64,000 nt of DNA from contig JAVZEV010000001.1 in NCBI GenBank assembly GCA_038873195.1, positions 62,001-126,000 of the forward strand, in the 5' to 3' direction. Under the pieces are notes generated by a model. That model was not told where the DNA came from. It did no database searches and worked only from the letters and a program-made list of their open reading frames with translations. Shown one piece after another: positions 1 to 10,005 of this stretch. This DNA comes from Candidatus Bathyarchaeia archaeon (GTDB lineage Archaea > Thermoproteota > Bathyarchaeia > Bathyarchaeales > Bathycorpusculaceae). Position numbers and translations under genes: made by a program. Position 1 is the stretch's first letter. Each line of letters starts with the position of its first letter.

Positions 1-2
1 TC

Positions 3-3000
3 GATGGCGCATCAGTTGACTCCATAACCATACCCGAATTACCTGTTGGCTCTTCCTACACTCTAAGCTATCTATGGACTCCAACCACACAAGGCATGTA
101 CAACATCACAGCCTACGCGCCACCCGTGCTTGGAGAAGAGCTTACAACAAACAACTTAGCCAAAAGATCAGTAATAGTATTATCCATTGCTGTGAAAAAC
201 GTTCTTGTCTACACAGACGACTATTACTTTACACCTTCTTTGCGATACGCGATTGTTGCTCTCGACAACCTGGGAATCAATTATACTCACTACGCTGATG
301 ATCCTTGGGGATTTGGCGTTGCATTAACGAGCCAACCTTGGGATCTCGTTATCGTTGACCACTGCAACTACTACGCATTAGGCTCTTATTGGACAGAAAT
401 TGAAGAATATGTACGCAATGGTGGGCTCTTAGTCTTAAGCACTTTCGACATCGACGGATCCAACTCTGAGCCAACGACTTTGTGGAATACCCTTGGGGTT
501 CAATGGGTTTCAGACATGTGGTCACCAGAATCTGTATATCGGTGGGATCCTTCGCATTCAATTTTTACTTTTCCAAACACTGTAGGCGACCTCACCTCTT
601 ACATTGAAGGATATGCGGACGATGGAGATCACGTAATAGCGACCACGGGCACATCAATTGCTGGCTTCACAATGTCGCCTATAGGAAGTTATGCAGCTAT
701 TGTCGTAGGGAACACTTACCCAACAGTGCTTTTCACTTATATACTGGACGAGTTTCGTTACGACCAGGATGGTGACGGAAAACTTGACGCTATCGAATTG
801 TGGGAAAACGCTATCGTTTACTTAGCAAAAGGCTACGAGCATGACCTCGCTGTATCCTTAGATGTTCCAAAGGTTCTTGAACTTGGCGACTCAACTCTGC
901 TGAACGCAACTGTCCAAAATCGTGGCGCTAACAACGAAATCAATGTGGAATTGCAACTATTCGTAAACGGCACGCTTGTCGACTTTGTTTTGATTCCTGA
1001 GCTTGCGACTGGCACATCTTTTACGTTTAGTTATTCATGGATTCCAACAGCTGAAGGTGGGTACAACATCACCGTATATGCGCGTCCAGTGCCTGGCGAA
1101 GAATTCACAAAAAACAATGTAATAAGCAGAATTGTTGAGGTAAAGATTCTACCTGACATTCTAATCGTTGCTGATGATGACGCATCATACAAGATACGAG
1201 GTACAAGTCTGCCGGAATTTGAATACGCATTAACGATCAACGGCTACGAGTATTTCGTATGGCAAGAATCCAGCATGGGACGTCCACCACTGGAATTTTT
1301 GCTGAAGTTCAAACTTGTAATATGGACTTGTGGCGACTACTGGGGTTGGGCGGTTGACTCAGTGGATGCTGAAACGCTAGAGGCTTATCTTGCAATGGGT
1401 GGAAACATTTTGTTGGAGGGTGAAGACATAGGTTATGACCATTACATGGATAGGTTCATGGTTAATGTTGCTCATGCGATCTATCAAGTCGATAACACCG
1501 GAGCGTACGGATTAACTGTCACAGACCCGACTCATCCAGTTACACAAGGATTGCCAACGACCTTCACATGGCTTCAAGACCCTCCATACGATGATGGCGT
1601 ATTCCCGACAAACGGGGGATTTGAAGTCATCAGATACGCAGATACTTTATGGACAGCTGTCACAGTATTCGATGGAACAGAAACAGGTTATGGCTCGGTT
1701 GTTTACTACGCTTTTCCAATTTATTGCCTTTGGCAGTCAGAAAGAGACATGTTGATAATTAACTCTGTAGGTTGGTTAACGCCTTCAGAACACGACTTAA
1801 AAGTTTCCTTAACAGCCCCCACATTTCTTGAACTTGGTAATTCAACACTACTTAATGCGACCGTTCAAAACAGAGGTCTAAACAACGAAATTAACATAGA
1901 ATTCTCCATGCTAATCAATGGCACAGTAGTATACACTACCCTAATTGAGGAGTTGCCTGTAGGTAATTCTTATTCCATTAATTATCTGTGGGCTCCTTCA
2001 GAAACTGGAAATCATAACGTGACAGTTTATGCGTCACCTATACCAGGAGAAACGAATATAGCAAACAATGTTGTAACTCGATGGACTCATGTATTCTTCT
2101 ATAGACGCTCTTATATTTCACATCAGTGGGTTGGCGGCGGCAGTTCTATGGGATGGCACGGAGACGATATGAGCTGGCAGTATACTTTACCTTTTAACTT
2201 TCCATACTACGAAATGAACTATAAAACAATCTATATTTCGAGCAACGGGCTGATAACATTCACTAGTCCTGATGCTAGTCCTAGTAACAGTGTAACTGAT
2301 CTGAGCCGCAAATTGGCAATAGCAGTTGCATGGGACGACTGGATAACGAATGATCCTTATGACATTTGTGTATGGAAAAATTCCACGCATGTGGGTATCC
2401 GCTGGTTTGTGCGCGCCTATGGCTCAACCACAACTGCTAATTTTGAGGCAATACTGAGCAGAGAAGGCATAATACAGTGTAACTACGCATCATGCGATGG
2501 ACTTGTCACGGCCACGATAGGCATTTCAAATGGTGCAGGCCACATAATTGCAGAAGACGTAACAGATCTTGATTTTATACACACAATAATTTTCTTGCCT
2601 TATCCAAGCAGACACGATGTGGCTGTTGTAGATGTTGTGCCATTCGCTAATGAAGTAAGGGCTGGTGAGAGCGTTAACATTGACGTTGTTGTTGAAAATC
2701 AAGGGAACTTCACCGAAGATTTCACAGTAACTCTATACGCACTTGAACAATTACTTTCAACATCAACTACTCACACAACTCTTTCTGGCTATCCAACGAT
2801 TTCAGTAATTAATCCGGGCCCTGATGGCTATCCGAGTGAATGGACTGCTGGACCACCTAGATATCTTGGCACTTCTGATTTCATATTTTACTCAAATGAA
2901 ACTTCTGTAGACGCTATGTTCTTTATCAACGTGACTGTTTACGATGTTGAACGTATAAAAGCCTGGCAGATAGGAATAATTTATGATAGTAGTATACTCG

Positions 3001-4061
3001 AATACGTTTCTGCTTGGCGTCCTTCTGACCATGTTTTTAAGCCTGTAGAGGAGATGGGCTGGCCTTTAATCGCTCCACCACCTGCAGACGACTATTTCAA
3101 TGCAACTCACAAAATTCTAAAATGGGGTTGTACTTATCTCATGCCTGAAGGGGAAGAATGGAGTTTCAACGGAACAGGTCAGCTAAGCCAAATTCAATTC
3201 AAAATAATCAAAGAAGTAAACGAAACCTATCCAATAGCAAATGCATGGCTCTCCTTTGACCCTGAATGGACATCTCTATACCAACATCCATTAGGAGTAA
3301 TAACACCGCAGATGAAATCTGGATACTTTGAATATTCATTGCCTACCGCTCCGCCACCACCAAAATACGTGATAGGAATCGTTACTATGTATGGCTTAGA
3401 GCCAGGAGAAAGGATAATTCTTTCTTTCCTATGGAACACTTCAGATATTATGCCTAGAAACTATATGTTGCTAGCAGAGGCAACAGGTGTTGTGTACGAT
3501 GAAGATCCAGAAGACAATGTCTATTATGACGGAATAATTGTTGTTGTGCCAGGTGTAATTCGCGATATAGCAATAATTGACATAGTAGTTCCATCAAACA
3601 AAGTGTATCAGGGATGGGTTGTTAACATAACTGTGACTGTTGCGAATTTAGGAAACGCAACTGAAAACTTCACAGTCACATTATACTATGATAGCGTAAG
3701 CATATCAACTGAAACAGTATATAACTTGGAGCCTAACGCGTCCACTCAGCTTATTTTCAGCTGGAATACTACACATGTGCCATACTGTCACAACTACACC
3801 ATAAAAGCTGTTGCCAGTGCACTTTCTGGAGAAATCGATGTAGACAATAACACTCTTGTTTATGGCTCAGTAAAGGTTAAAATGATGGGCGATGTTAACG
3901 GCGACGAAAAAGTTTCTATGGAAGACATAATGCTTATCGTAGATTCTTTCGGTTCTTATCCTGCACATCTAAGATGGCTTTTCGACGCAGACCTTGACCA
4001 AGACGGAAGAATCACTATGGGTGACATAGTTCTGGTCCTTTTGAACTTTGGAAGCTGTTAA
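3..4061 (+). CDS. Multidomain secreted surface protein with cohesin-like module and C-terminal dockerin (5' end outside window)
   Basis: The reading frame is already open at base 3 with no stop, so the gene begins before the window; 1352 residues are visible. In order by bases: the tail of a CARDB-like domain (3-190), a glutamine-amidotransferase/DUF4350-like Rossmann domain (190-830), CARDB (840-1140), a second such Rossmann domain (1155-1780), CARDB (1795-2095), a beta-sandwich region with 'SSNGLITF' (2100-2600), a CARDB interrupted by a cohesin-like module (2614-3555, module about 2797-3345), another CARDB (3565-3880), and a dockerin (3885-4055) with 'GDVNGDEKVSMED' and 'DLDQDGRITMGD'. Many N-x-T/S sequons fit an extracellular glycoprotein. 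The Rossmann domains probably serve binding or structure, since no catalytic triad is evident. Cohesin plus dockerin in one chain suggests a scaffold or linker subunit. Domain names are by eye. Confidence 0.85.
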   Translation, partial: DGASVDSITIPELPVGSSYTLSYLWTPTTQGMYNITAYAPPVLGEELTTNNLAKRSVIVLSIAVKNVLVYTDDYYFTPSLRYAIVALDNLGINYTHYADDPWGFGVALTSQPWDLVIVDHCNYYALGSYWTEIEEYVRNGGLLVLSTFDIDGSNSEPTTLWNTLGVQWVSDMWSPESVYRWDPSHSIFTFPNTVGDLTSYIEGYADDGDHVIATTGTSIAGFTMSPIGSYAAIVVGNTYPTVLFTYILDEFRYDQDGDGKLDAIELWENAIVYLAKGYEHDLAVSLDVPKVLELGDSTLLNATVQNRGANNEINVELQLFVNGTLVDFVLIPELATGTSFTFSYSWIPTAEGGYNITVYARPVPGEEFTKNNVISRIVEVKILPDILIVADDDASYKIRGTSLPEFEYALTINGYEYFVWQESSMGRPPLEFLLKFKLVIWTCGDYWGWAVDSVDAETLEAYLAMGGNILLEGEDIGYDHYMDRFMVNVAHAIYQVDNTGAYGLTVTDPTHPVTQGLPTTFTWLQDPPYDDGVFPTNGGFEVIRYADTLWTAVTVFDGTETGYGSVVYYAFPIYCLWQSERDMLIINSVGWLTPSEHDLKVSLTAPTFLELGNSTLLNATVQNRGLNNEINIEFSMLINGTVVYTTLIEELPVGNSYSINYLWAPSETGNHNVTVYASPIPGETNIANNVVTRWTHVFFYRRSYISHQWVGGGSSMGWHGDDMSWQYTLPFNFPYYEMNYKTIYISSNGLITFTSPDASPSNSVTDLSRKLAIAVAWDDWITNDPYDICVWKNSTHVGIRWFVRAYGSTTTANFEAILSREGIIQCNYASCDGLVTATIGISNGAGHIIAEDVTDLDFIHTIIFLPYPSRHDVAVVDVVPFANEVRAGESVNIDVVVENQGNFTEDFTVTLYALEQLLSTSTTHTTLSGYPTISVINPGPDGYPSEWTAGPPRYLGTSDFIFYSNETSVDAMFFINVTVYDVERIKAWQIGIIYDSSILEYVSAWRPSDHVFKPVEEMGWPLIAPPPADDYFNATHKILKWGCTYLMPEGEEWSFNGTGQLSQIQFKIIKEVNETYPIANAWLSFDPEWTSLYQHPLGVITPQMKSGYFEYSLPTAPPPPKYVIGIVTMYGLEPGERIILSFLWNTSDIMPRNYMLLAEATGVVYDEDPEDNVYYDGIIVVVPGVIRDIAIIDIVVPSNKVYQGWVVNITVTVANLGNATENFTVTLYYDSVSISTETVYNLEPNASTQLIFSWNTTHVPYCHNYTIKAVASALSGEIDVDNNTLVYGSVKVKMMGDVNGDEKVSMEDIMLIVDSFGSYPAHLRWLFDADLDQDGRITMGDIVLVLLNFGSC

Positions 4062-4062
4062 T

Positions 4063-4077
4063 TTCCCTTTTTTCTTT
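4063..4077 (+). terminator. Oligo-T transcription terminator
   Basis: A pyrimidine tract, CCC followed by T6 then CTTT, lies directly after the TAA of the dockerin protein. The same C-rich then T-rich arrangement follows most large surface genes here. Archaeal RNA polymerase terminates at such T-tracts without a hairpin. Confidence 0.6.
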
Positions 4078-4365
4078 AAAATTATTGGGTGCTCAAAATA
4101 TTGACTAATGAGCCCTTATTGAGTTTTTAGGCGTATAAAGATTGTTGAGAAGTTAGGAATGCTGATGATTTATAGACTTTGGAATGTTGTATTTTGCTTA
4201 TTTTGCTCATGTATGTGTATCATCTAAAATACAAAAATCCATTAGATGAAGGAAATATGGAAAAAAGTTTCACAAATCTTATAAACTTCTGAGAGTTTTA
4301 AAAATATTTTGCGTAAACGCTATGTTACACTTGCGTTTATGCTAAAAAGGATAGGAGAAAGGAAA
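4078..4365. other. Intergenic region with promoter of the beta-helix gene
   Basis: No credible ORF is seen. An archaeal TATA-like box, CTTATAAAC, lies near 4277-4285, and a strong ribosome binding site GGAGAAAGG lies at about 4354-4362, just before the ATG at 4366. The AT-rich remainder shows no repeat or RNA that I can support. Confidence 0.5.
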
Positions 4366-7300
4366 ATGAAAAACCAAATAGCAGTAGTAGCGTTGCTTCT
4401 GATACTCCTTTTAAGCGCTATACCGATTATGCTAACGACAAAATCTGCTGAAGCAACCCCTAGTGGACCAAGTCTGATGGTAGATGACACACAAAACAAA
4501 ATCAACGCTATGATCGGTGCCAAAAGTGGGTCAAATTTTACAGATAAAGCCACAGCAACCAATGTTGGTAGCGAAGAGCTAAATGGACTGCTTCTAGGCG
4601 TCTTCGCTAAAGAGATAGGCGGGACACTTACTCCAGGAGATGGCACTGGCTGGTGGTCTCTTGATGGTGTGATATGGTATCTTGCTCCGCCACTTGAAGT
4701 TTCTTCATACTTGGACTATCAAGTGGAAGTTATCACTGGTCCTGTTGGAGGAGTCACTTTACCTGTCGGGGCTTTTATGACACAGTATGGAAAAGTTCGG
4801 TTCAATAGAGACGTAAGCAATCAGGTTGAGTTTTTGGTGGTGATATTTAAAGACGTTAATGGTGACCGTAAGCTATCTGATGTAGACATTGTTGTCTCTA
4901 GTGGAGATTTTCCAGTGAAGCTTGACATCTGGATTTGGTGGACGACTGAAATTGAAGATCAAGGACTGTTTTACGACACAATTAAAGCAGCAATAGACGC
5001 TGCAAGCACGGGGCAGACAATTTTTGTCTATGATGGAACATACAATGAAGCCTTGTACATTAACAAAAGCCTCACTTTGAAAGCCGCAAGCAATCCAGTC
5101 ATCACTGGCGCGCAAATGCGTGCTACTAATTATGGAAACAGACAAGCTACAATATTTGTTGAGAACGCCTTAAATGTTGTTTTGGAAGGCTTAGATATAG
5201 AGGGTCAAGGATTAGGCATACCTTCTGGTACTAAAAGCTATGCAATATTATATGAAAATTCCAGTGGATCGATCAGAAACTGCATAGCGTCTCCAAACAC
5301 AATAGGCGATATGTATTCAGCAGCGGTGGCTTTCTGGGATAATTCTGTTGTAACAATTGAGAAGTGCTTAATCAGAAATTTTGGAAGAATTGGCATATAC
5401 TCAAACAATGCTACTTCTATAATACAAGATAACGAAATAATTGGACAGGTCTACAGTCTAGACAATCAAGTTAACTATGGAATTGAGATCGAAGACTACA
5501 CCGGCCCCTCTGTAGCTGAGATAGTCAGAAATAAAATATACGATTGTAACAACACTCATCCAAGTCCGCTTTGGTCATCCGCAGCAATAATTGTTGATAT
5601 TTGGATGTATTACAATCAAGGCAGCATGATGCCCTCCACAGTTACCATAGAAAACAACGAAATTTACAACAACTACGAAGCAATTGAAATAACAAAAGGC
5701 ATGTTATCTCATGCCCATTATAACAATATTTACAACAACCCATATGGCATCTTCAACTGGGGCGCCAATTACAATGCAGACAATGCAACATTTGATGCGC
5801 GTTTCAACTGGTGGGGCGACACAAGCGGACCTTACCATTCCACAACAAACCCGTCTGGACTTGGAGGCGAAATTGGTGATAATGTTAAATATAGTCCATG
5901 GCTTGGAGCATCGTTTGCAACTACTCCAAGAACTTATCATGTAAACCCAACGGGTACTATTCAAGAGGCTGTCAGTGAAGCAAGTTCAGGAGACACCGTG
6001 ATAGTCCACTCTGGAACATACGATGAACAAGTAGTAATTGCTAAGAGTTTGACTCTTCAAGGCATGGGCGACAGTACGATTGTAAAGCCTTCTTCCGCAG
6101 GGAAGCTTGCCACAGTGCTTGATGGGCATTGGTGGGGCACATCTAAACAAGTAGCCGGCATTATTGTTGCAAACGTTGCCACAGGAAGCGGTGTCATCGT
6201 GAAAAAACTGAAAATAGACGGGGAAAGCGTGACTACTCGACCAACAGGCGCAGATTTCGTCGCTGGAATCTTTTATCGCGAAACTGGCGGTTTGATCGAC
6301 TCAGTCAATATTACAGGGATAACCGTTACCGATGCGGGTACTGCAGTAAGAGGTTACGGCATCTATCTTTCTGCGGTAGCTAATACCGTCGCTGTTGAAA
6401 TAAAAGGCTCCACGCTAACAAACTACGACAAAAACGGCATCGATGTCCACGGTAGCAAACTCACAATTAACATTCATGACAACAACTTTACCGGTCGAGG
6501 ACCTTTGCCTTCCGGAGACGAAGTCCAAAATGGCATTGTTGTTATGGACGGTGCGAAAGGAACTATAAACCGTAATAGGATAAGTGACCACATTTACACT
6601 CCCGAAACTTGGTGGGGTGCTGGAATCCTGTTTATGGATAGCAGTGGTTCAGCCACTAAAAACATCATAACTAACTGCCAAATTGGAATTATCTATCAAG
6701 ACAGTAGCGGTTCAGCAGACGGAAACATCGTGAACGGTGGAAGCGTCGGGCTATTAGGCATATGGGCACAGTACACTAAAGCAGGAACTTGGCTGGTGAC
6801 TTTTACAAGCAATACTATAAACGGAGTTCATGATACGTCAGGATATGAAAACGCAGCAACAGGTGTTCAAAGCTGGGCTGAAAATGCGTTTATCACTGTA
6901 AAAATAGAAAATAACCAGCTTTCAGGCGACAGACTAACATCTGCTGACGGCATTTTTATCGGGGACTTTCCAGAATACGAGCCTGCTGGTGAAATAACCG
7001 CCACAATAACGAACAATATCGTTTCTGGATGGCAGCACGGCATCCGTTTGGTAAGCTCGATAACTGCTGCAATTATTAAGGGCAATACTATTTTCAATAA
7101 TCTCGGACACGGCATCTACGTCGAATCAGCTGTAGATGTTGCTGGCGTCTACGTTAACCTCAATAACATACAAAGCAATGATGAATACGGCATTTTGAAC
7201 GGCGGAACAGGCGTTCTTGACGCACGCTTCAACTGGTGGGGCGACTCCACAGGTCCTTATCATGAAACAAGCTGGGAGTACATGGGTGAGCCTTATGGTC

Positions 7301-8037
7301 CACATTTCGGTTTGGGAGACAACGTAAGCGACTACGTCCTGTACGACCCATGGCTTGAGTATTACGTGCCGCTTCCACAACCCACAATGCGAGTGGAACC
7401 AAGCAGCTATCAAGCTCTTAGGTTGAACGAAACTTTCAATATTAATGTAACCTTAAGCAACCTAAGTGTAGGTTGGAGAACGGCGGGTGTTCAGTTTAGG
7501 CTACAGTTCAATAGCACATTACTAGAAGTCGTAAGCGTAATCGAAGGACCTTTCATGAAACAACATGGTGAAACACTATTCTTTTACTACGTTGAATATG
7601 GAGATCCTTTCTATGGAGACAATATAATTGTAGGTGTCGTTCTACTACCTCAAGAAGAAGGTGAATGGACGGAGTGGCCTAGCGGTACAGGAACAATAGC
7701 TACTATAACATTTCGAGCGAAGTATCAGCCTAGAGGGCTAGACAAGCCAAAGTCCACTTGCGATTTGAAACTTGATGACACTTTAATAATGAGTAGTGAA
7801 GGAGAACGAATTACTCACAGCGTTCAACATGGATACTACGAAATTCTGCCAGTTCACATTGCAGATGTAAACTTTGACCGAAGAATCAACATGGATGATC
7901 TGATGATAATTGTAAACGCTTTTGGCGCTTATCCTGGGCATCCAAGATGGAATCCAATCGCAGATATAACTTTAGATGGAAGAGTTTCAATGGGCGACAT
8001 AATTGAAGTTGTGACAAACTTTGGGAAAGTCTACTAA
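4366..8037 (+). CDS. Secreted parallel beta-helix protein with cohesin-like domain and C-terminal dockerin
   Basis: The start is ATG 4366, which follows GGAGAAAGG and begins an uninterrupted signal peptide (MKNQIAVVALLLILLLS); an upstream in-frame start would bury it. The product is 1223 residues. After an N-terminal domain come two right-handed beta-helix (PbH1/NosD-like) blocks at about bases 4960-5900 and 5940-7350. Each closes with the same motif, 'FNWWGDxxGPYH'. A cohesin-like beta-sandwich follows (about 7380-7850) and then a dockerin (7857-8034; 'DVNFDRRINMDD', 'DITLDGRVSMGD'). Beta-helix domains of this kind commonly bind or cleave polysaccharides, but no catalytic residues can be assigned, so enzyme activity is unproven. 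The dockerin suggests recruitment to a surface complex. Confidence 0.88.
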   Translation: MKNQIAVVALLLILLLSAIPIMLTTKSAEATPSGPSLMVDDTQNKINAMIGAKSGSNFTDKATATNVGSEELNGLLLGVFAKEIGGTLTPGDGTGWWSLDGVIWYLAPPLEVSSYLDYQVEVITGPVGGVTLPVGAFMTQYGKVRFNRDVSNQVEFLVVIFKDVNGDRKLSDVDIVVSSGDFPVKLDIWIWWTTEIEDQGLFYDTIKAAIDAASTGQTIFVYDGTYNEALYINKSLTLKAASNPVITGAQMRATNYGNRQATIFVENALNVVLEGLDIEGQGLGIPSGTKSYAILYENSSGSIRNCIASPNTIGDMYSAAVAFWDNSVVTIEKCLIRNFGRIGIYSNNATSIIQDNEIIGQVYSLDNQVNYGIEIEDYTGPSVAEIVRNKIYDCNNTHPSPLWSSAAIIVDIWMYYNQGSMMPSTVTIENNEIYNNYEAIEITKGMLSHAHYNNIYNNPYGIFNWGANYNADNATFDARFNWWGDTSGPYHSTTNPSGLGGEIGDNVKYSPWLGASFATTPRTYHVNPTGTIQEAVSEASSGDTVIVHSGTYDEQVVIAKSLTLQGMGDSTIVKPSSAGKLATVLDGHWWGTSKQVAGIIVANVATGSGVIVKKLKIDGESVTTRPTGADFVAGIFYRETGGLIDSVNITGITVTDAGTAVRGYGIYLSAVANTVAVEIKGSTLTNYDKNGIDVHGSKLTINIHDNNFTGRGPLPSGDEVQNGIVVMDGAKGTINRNRISDHIYTPETWWGAGILFMDSSGSATKNIITNCQIGIIYQDSSGSADGNIVNGGSVGLLGIWAQYTKAGTWLVTFTSNTINGVHDTSGYENAATGVQSWAENAFITVKIENNQLSGDRLTSADGIFIGDFPEYEPAGEITATITNNIVSGWQHGIRLVSSITAAIIKGNTIFNNLGHGIYVESAVDVAGVYVNLNNIQSNDEYGILNGGTGVLDARFNWWGDSTGPYHETSWEYMGEPYGPHFGLGDNVSDYVLYDPWLEYYVPLPQPTMRVEPSSYQALRLNETFNINVTLSNLSVGWRTAGVQFRLQFNSTLLEVVSVIEGPFMKQHGETLFFYYVEYGDPFYGDNIIVGVVLLPQEEGEWTEWPSGTGTIATITFRAKYQPRGLDKPKSTCDLKLDDTLIMSSEGERITHSVQHGYYEILPVHIADVNFDRRINMDDLMIIVNAFGAYPGHPRWNPIADITLDGRVSMGDIIEVVTNFGKVY

Positions 8038-8053
8038 ATACAGAAAGCGCAAC

Positions 8054-8072
8054 TCCCCTTTTTTCTTTTTTT
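8054..8072 (+). terminator. Oligo-T terminator
   Basis: A CCCC run followed by T6-C-T7 lies about 15 bases after the stop of the beta-helix dockerin gene. Confidence 0.6.
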
Positions 8073-8225
8073 AATACACAATGAAAATTAAATATGAAAA
8101 GTAGACATTTGAGTTATAATTGCAAAAGAATGGCGCATTAAGGTTGCTTAAATCGGCGAATGTTTTCTTTGTCTTGAGTGTTTCTCAGAAGGGTTATCGT
8201 TGCTATTGTAATGTTGGTCTATTTT

Positions 8226-8624
8226 TTACCTGTCTTGCATAGTGTTAGTTAAGTTTGAAACTGTTTTGTCAACGTAAATCCAGAAATCGCGTTTAAGTTT
8301 AAGCCATTCTTCGTCAGATTTTAATTGTTTTCTAAGAAAATATCCGCCGCCAAACATTGTGACTAGCATAATTGATGCAGGCAGTTTTCTCTTATGTTCT
8401 TCTTTGCATAATTCGAATGTTATAGAGAATTTTTCTGGTTTTCCTTCTATGCTTACGGAAACGTATCCGTCTATTTTATAGTACTTTGAGTCATCTGCAA
8501 ATATTTGATAGCCTTTATCTGTTGTGCCTTTTACTGCGTTAAAGTCTTTTTCTTTAAAGAATTCGCCTATTTGGTCAACGAGTAATTCTAAGTTTACGTT
8601 TCTATCCGTCCAGCTTTTTTGCAT
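8226..8624 (-). CDS. Conserved hypothetical protein, 132 residues
   Basis: This is a soluble protein with no signal peptide or membrane segment. It starts at ATG 8624 and is rich in charged residues, with alternating beta and alpha character (for example 'YYKIDGYVSVSIEGKPEKFSI'-like strands followed by Lys-rich helices). Its composition and codon use look like a genuine intracellular protein, and it is the only minus-strand gene in the surface-protein island. I do not recognise the family and propose no function. It is divergent from the beta-helix gene at 8738, with about 110 bases between the two starts. Confidence 0.7.
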   Translation of the reverse strand: MQKSWTDRNVNLELLVDQIGEFFKEKDFNAVKGTTDKGYQIFADDSKYYKIDGYVSVSIEGKPEKFSITFELCKEEHKRKLPASIMLVTMFGGGYFLRKQLKSDEEWLKLKRDFWIYVDKTVSNLTNTMQDR

Positions 8625-8737
8625 TACGATAACCTGTGTTTTAAATGTTTCAGTATTTTTAATAGAGTCGTGTTCAACTTTATATATTTGATGTATACCT
8701 TAAAAGATGCAAAATAATGTTGGTGAGGTTTCAAGAT

Positions 8738-9988
8738 ATGATTAATTGGAAAATTCTTCCGTTGGTCGTCTTTTTTTTGGGTATGTTCTATTTTGGGTCG
8801 TTGCGTATTGGGAATTTGCATATGAATGTGCTTTCTCTCGCAAGCGGTGTAGTTATACGTGTTCCAAGTGACTACTCGAGTATAACTGAGGCTTTGGCTC
8901 ATGCCTTGGATGGTGATACAATTATTGTTGAGCCCGGTACATATAATGAATATCGTATGGAGGTGAATAGAACAGTAAAGATAATTGGGATGGACCGTGA
9001 GGGAGTTATAGTTAATGGTGGTGGAACAAGCGATTTTATATTTAAGATCAATGCTCATAATGCTGTGATAGAGAATTTGACATTACAAAACACGATTCTG
9101 ACTGGGGAGGTTGCTTCTGCTGTTTATCTGTACAATGTTATGAACGTGACGGTAGATAATTTGATAGTCAAGAATGTTTTGCATGGGCTTCAGCTTGTAA
9201 GATCGAATTTTTCTCAGATTTTAAATAATCATTTTATGGAATGTAATCGTGGCGTTTTTATTCGAGATTCAAGTTGTAACAGCACTATTGTTGGTAATAC
9301 CTTTGAAAATGTCTCTATGGTTATTTACATTGCCGATTCTAATTCTCAGTATACTAAAGTATTTCATAATAATTTTGTGAGCACGAATCTAACAGTCTTT
9401 GCTGCGACGAGCTTCTTTGATGGTGGATATCCGTTAGGTGGTAATTATTGGAGCAATCACTTTGCTGTGGATTTTAATCATGGGGTCGAGCAGAATTTGA
9501 TTGGAAGTGATGGCATTTTTGATGAGGCATATCCATCATTTGATGACCCGTTGGATAGATATCCATTGGCACATCCTTTCTTGATGTTTGATGTGGATGT
9601 TGAGGATAAGAGTTTTGAAGTGTATATTTCTTCGAATGCAACTTTAAATTCCTACAATCTCAATGTCTCTGAAAAATCGTTAGTTTTGATTCTAAATGGC
9701 GTTGCAGGAAGTAGTGGTTCTTGTAGAGTGGTAATTCCCAAAGAATTGCTGTCTTCTGGTTCTCTGGGTGACTGGAGTGTTTTGTGCGATGGGGAAAACG
9801 TGCCCTATTTGTATCCGTATGAAGACGAATATTTTACATATTTGTATTATAGTTATGTGCAATCTACGTCTAGCAAAATTCAGATAAATGGAACATGGGT
9901 TGTTACTGAGTTTTCTGTTTTGACGGTTTTGTTTATGTTTTGCATTTTGCTTATCATGGGAATAAAGATTAAGTGTTTGAATGTGTAG
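8738..9988 (+). CDS. Membrane-anchored parallel beta-helix (NosD-like) surface protein
   Basis: ATG 8738 is chosen because GGTGAGG lies 9 bases upstream and the signal peptide then starts directly (MINWKILPLVVFFLGMF). The product is 416 residues. The N-terminal half, beginning 'VPSDYSSITEALAHA', is a right-handed beta-helix with PbH1-type repeats such as 'NNHFMECNRGVFIRDSS', ending in the 'GGNYWSNH' motif typical of NosD/periplasmic copper-binding repeats. The C-terminal part is a beta domain, followed by a single hydrophobic helix (residues about 388-410) and a short basic tail, so it is anchored in the membrane facing outwards. It lacks dockerin and cohesin. Ligand unknown. Confidence 0.82.
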   Translation: MINWKILPLVVFFLGMFYFGSLRIGNLHMNVLSLASGVVIRVPSDYSSITEALAHALDGDTIIVEPGTYNEYRMEVNRTVKIIGMDREGVIVNGGGTSDFIFKINAHNAVIENLTLQNTILTGEVASAVYLYNVMNVTVDNLIVKNVLHGLQLVRSNFSQILNNHFMECNRGVFIRDSSCNSTIVGNTFENVSMVIYIADSNSQYTKVFHNNFVSTNLTVFAATSFFDGGYPLGGNYWSNHFAVDFNHGVEQNLIGSDGIFDEAYPSFDDPLDRYPLAHPFLMFDVDVEDKSFEVYISSNATLNSYNLNVSEKSLVLILNGVAGSSGSCRVVIPKELLSSGSLGDWSVLCDGENVPYLYPYEDEYFTYLYYSYVQSTSSKIQINGTWVVTEFSVLTVLFMFCILLIMGIKIKCLNV

Positions 9989-10005
9989 GTTTACTATAGT
10001 GTTGG

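Noticed and set aside
1-4061. Start of the first gene at ATG 96
   Set aside because: The frame is open upstream to base 3 and the residues there continue the CARDB-like pattern, so the gene starts outside the window.
8624-9058. A 144-codon minus-strand frame at the beta-helix gene start
   Set aside because: It lies antisense to the signal peptide and beta-helix start of the 8738 gene and has Tyr/Thr/His-rich composition typical of antisense shadows.
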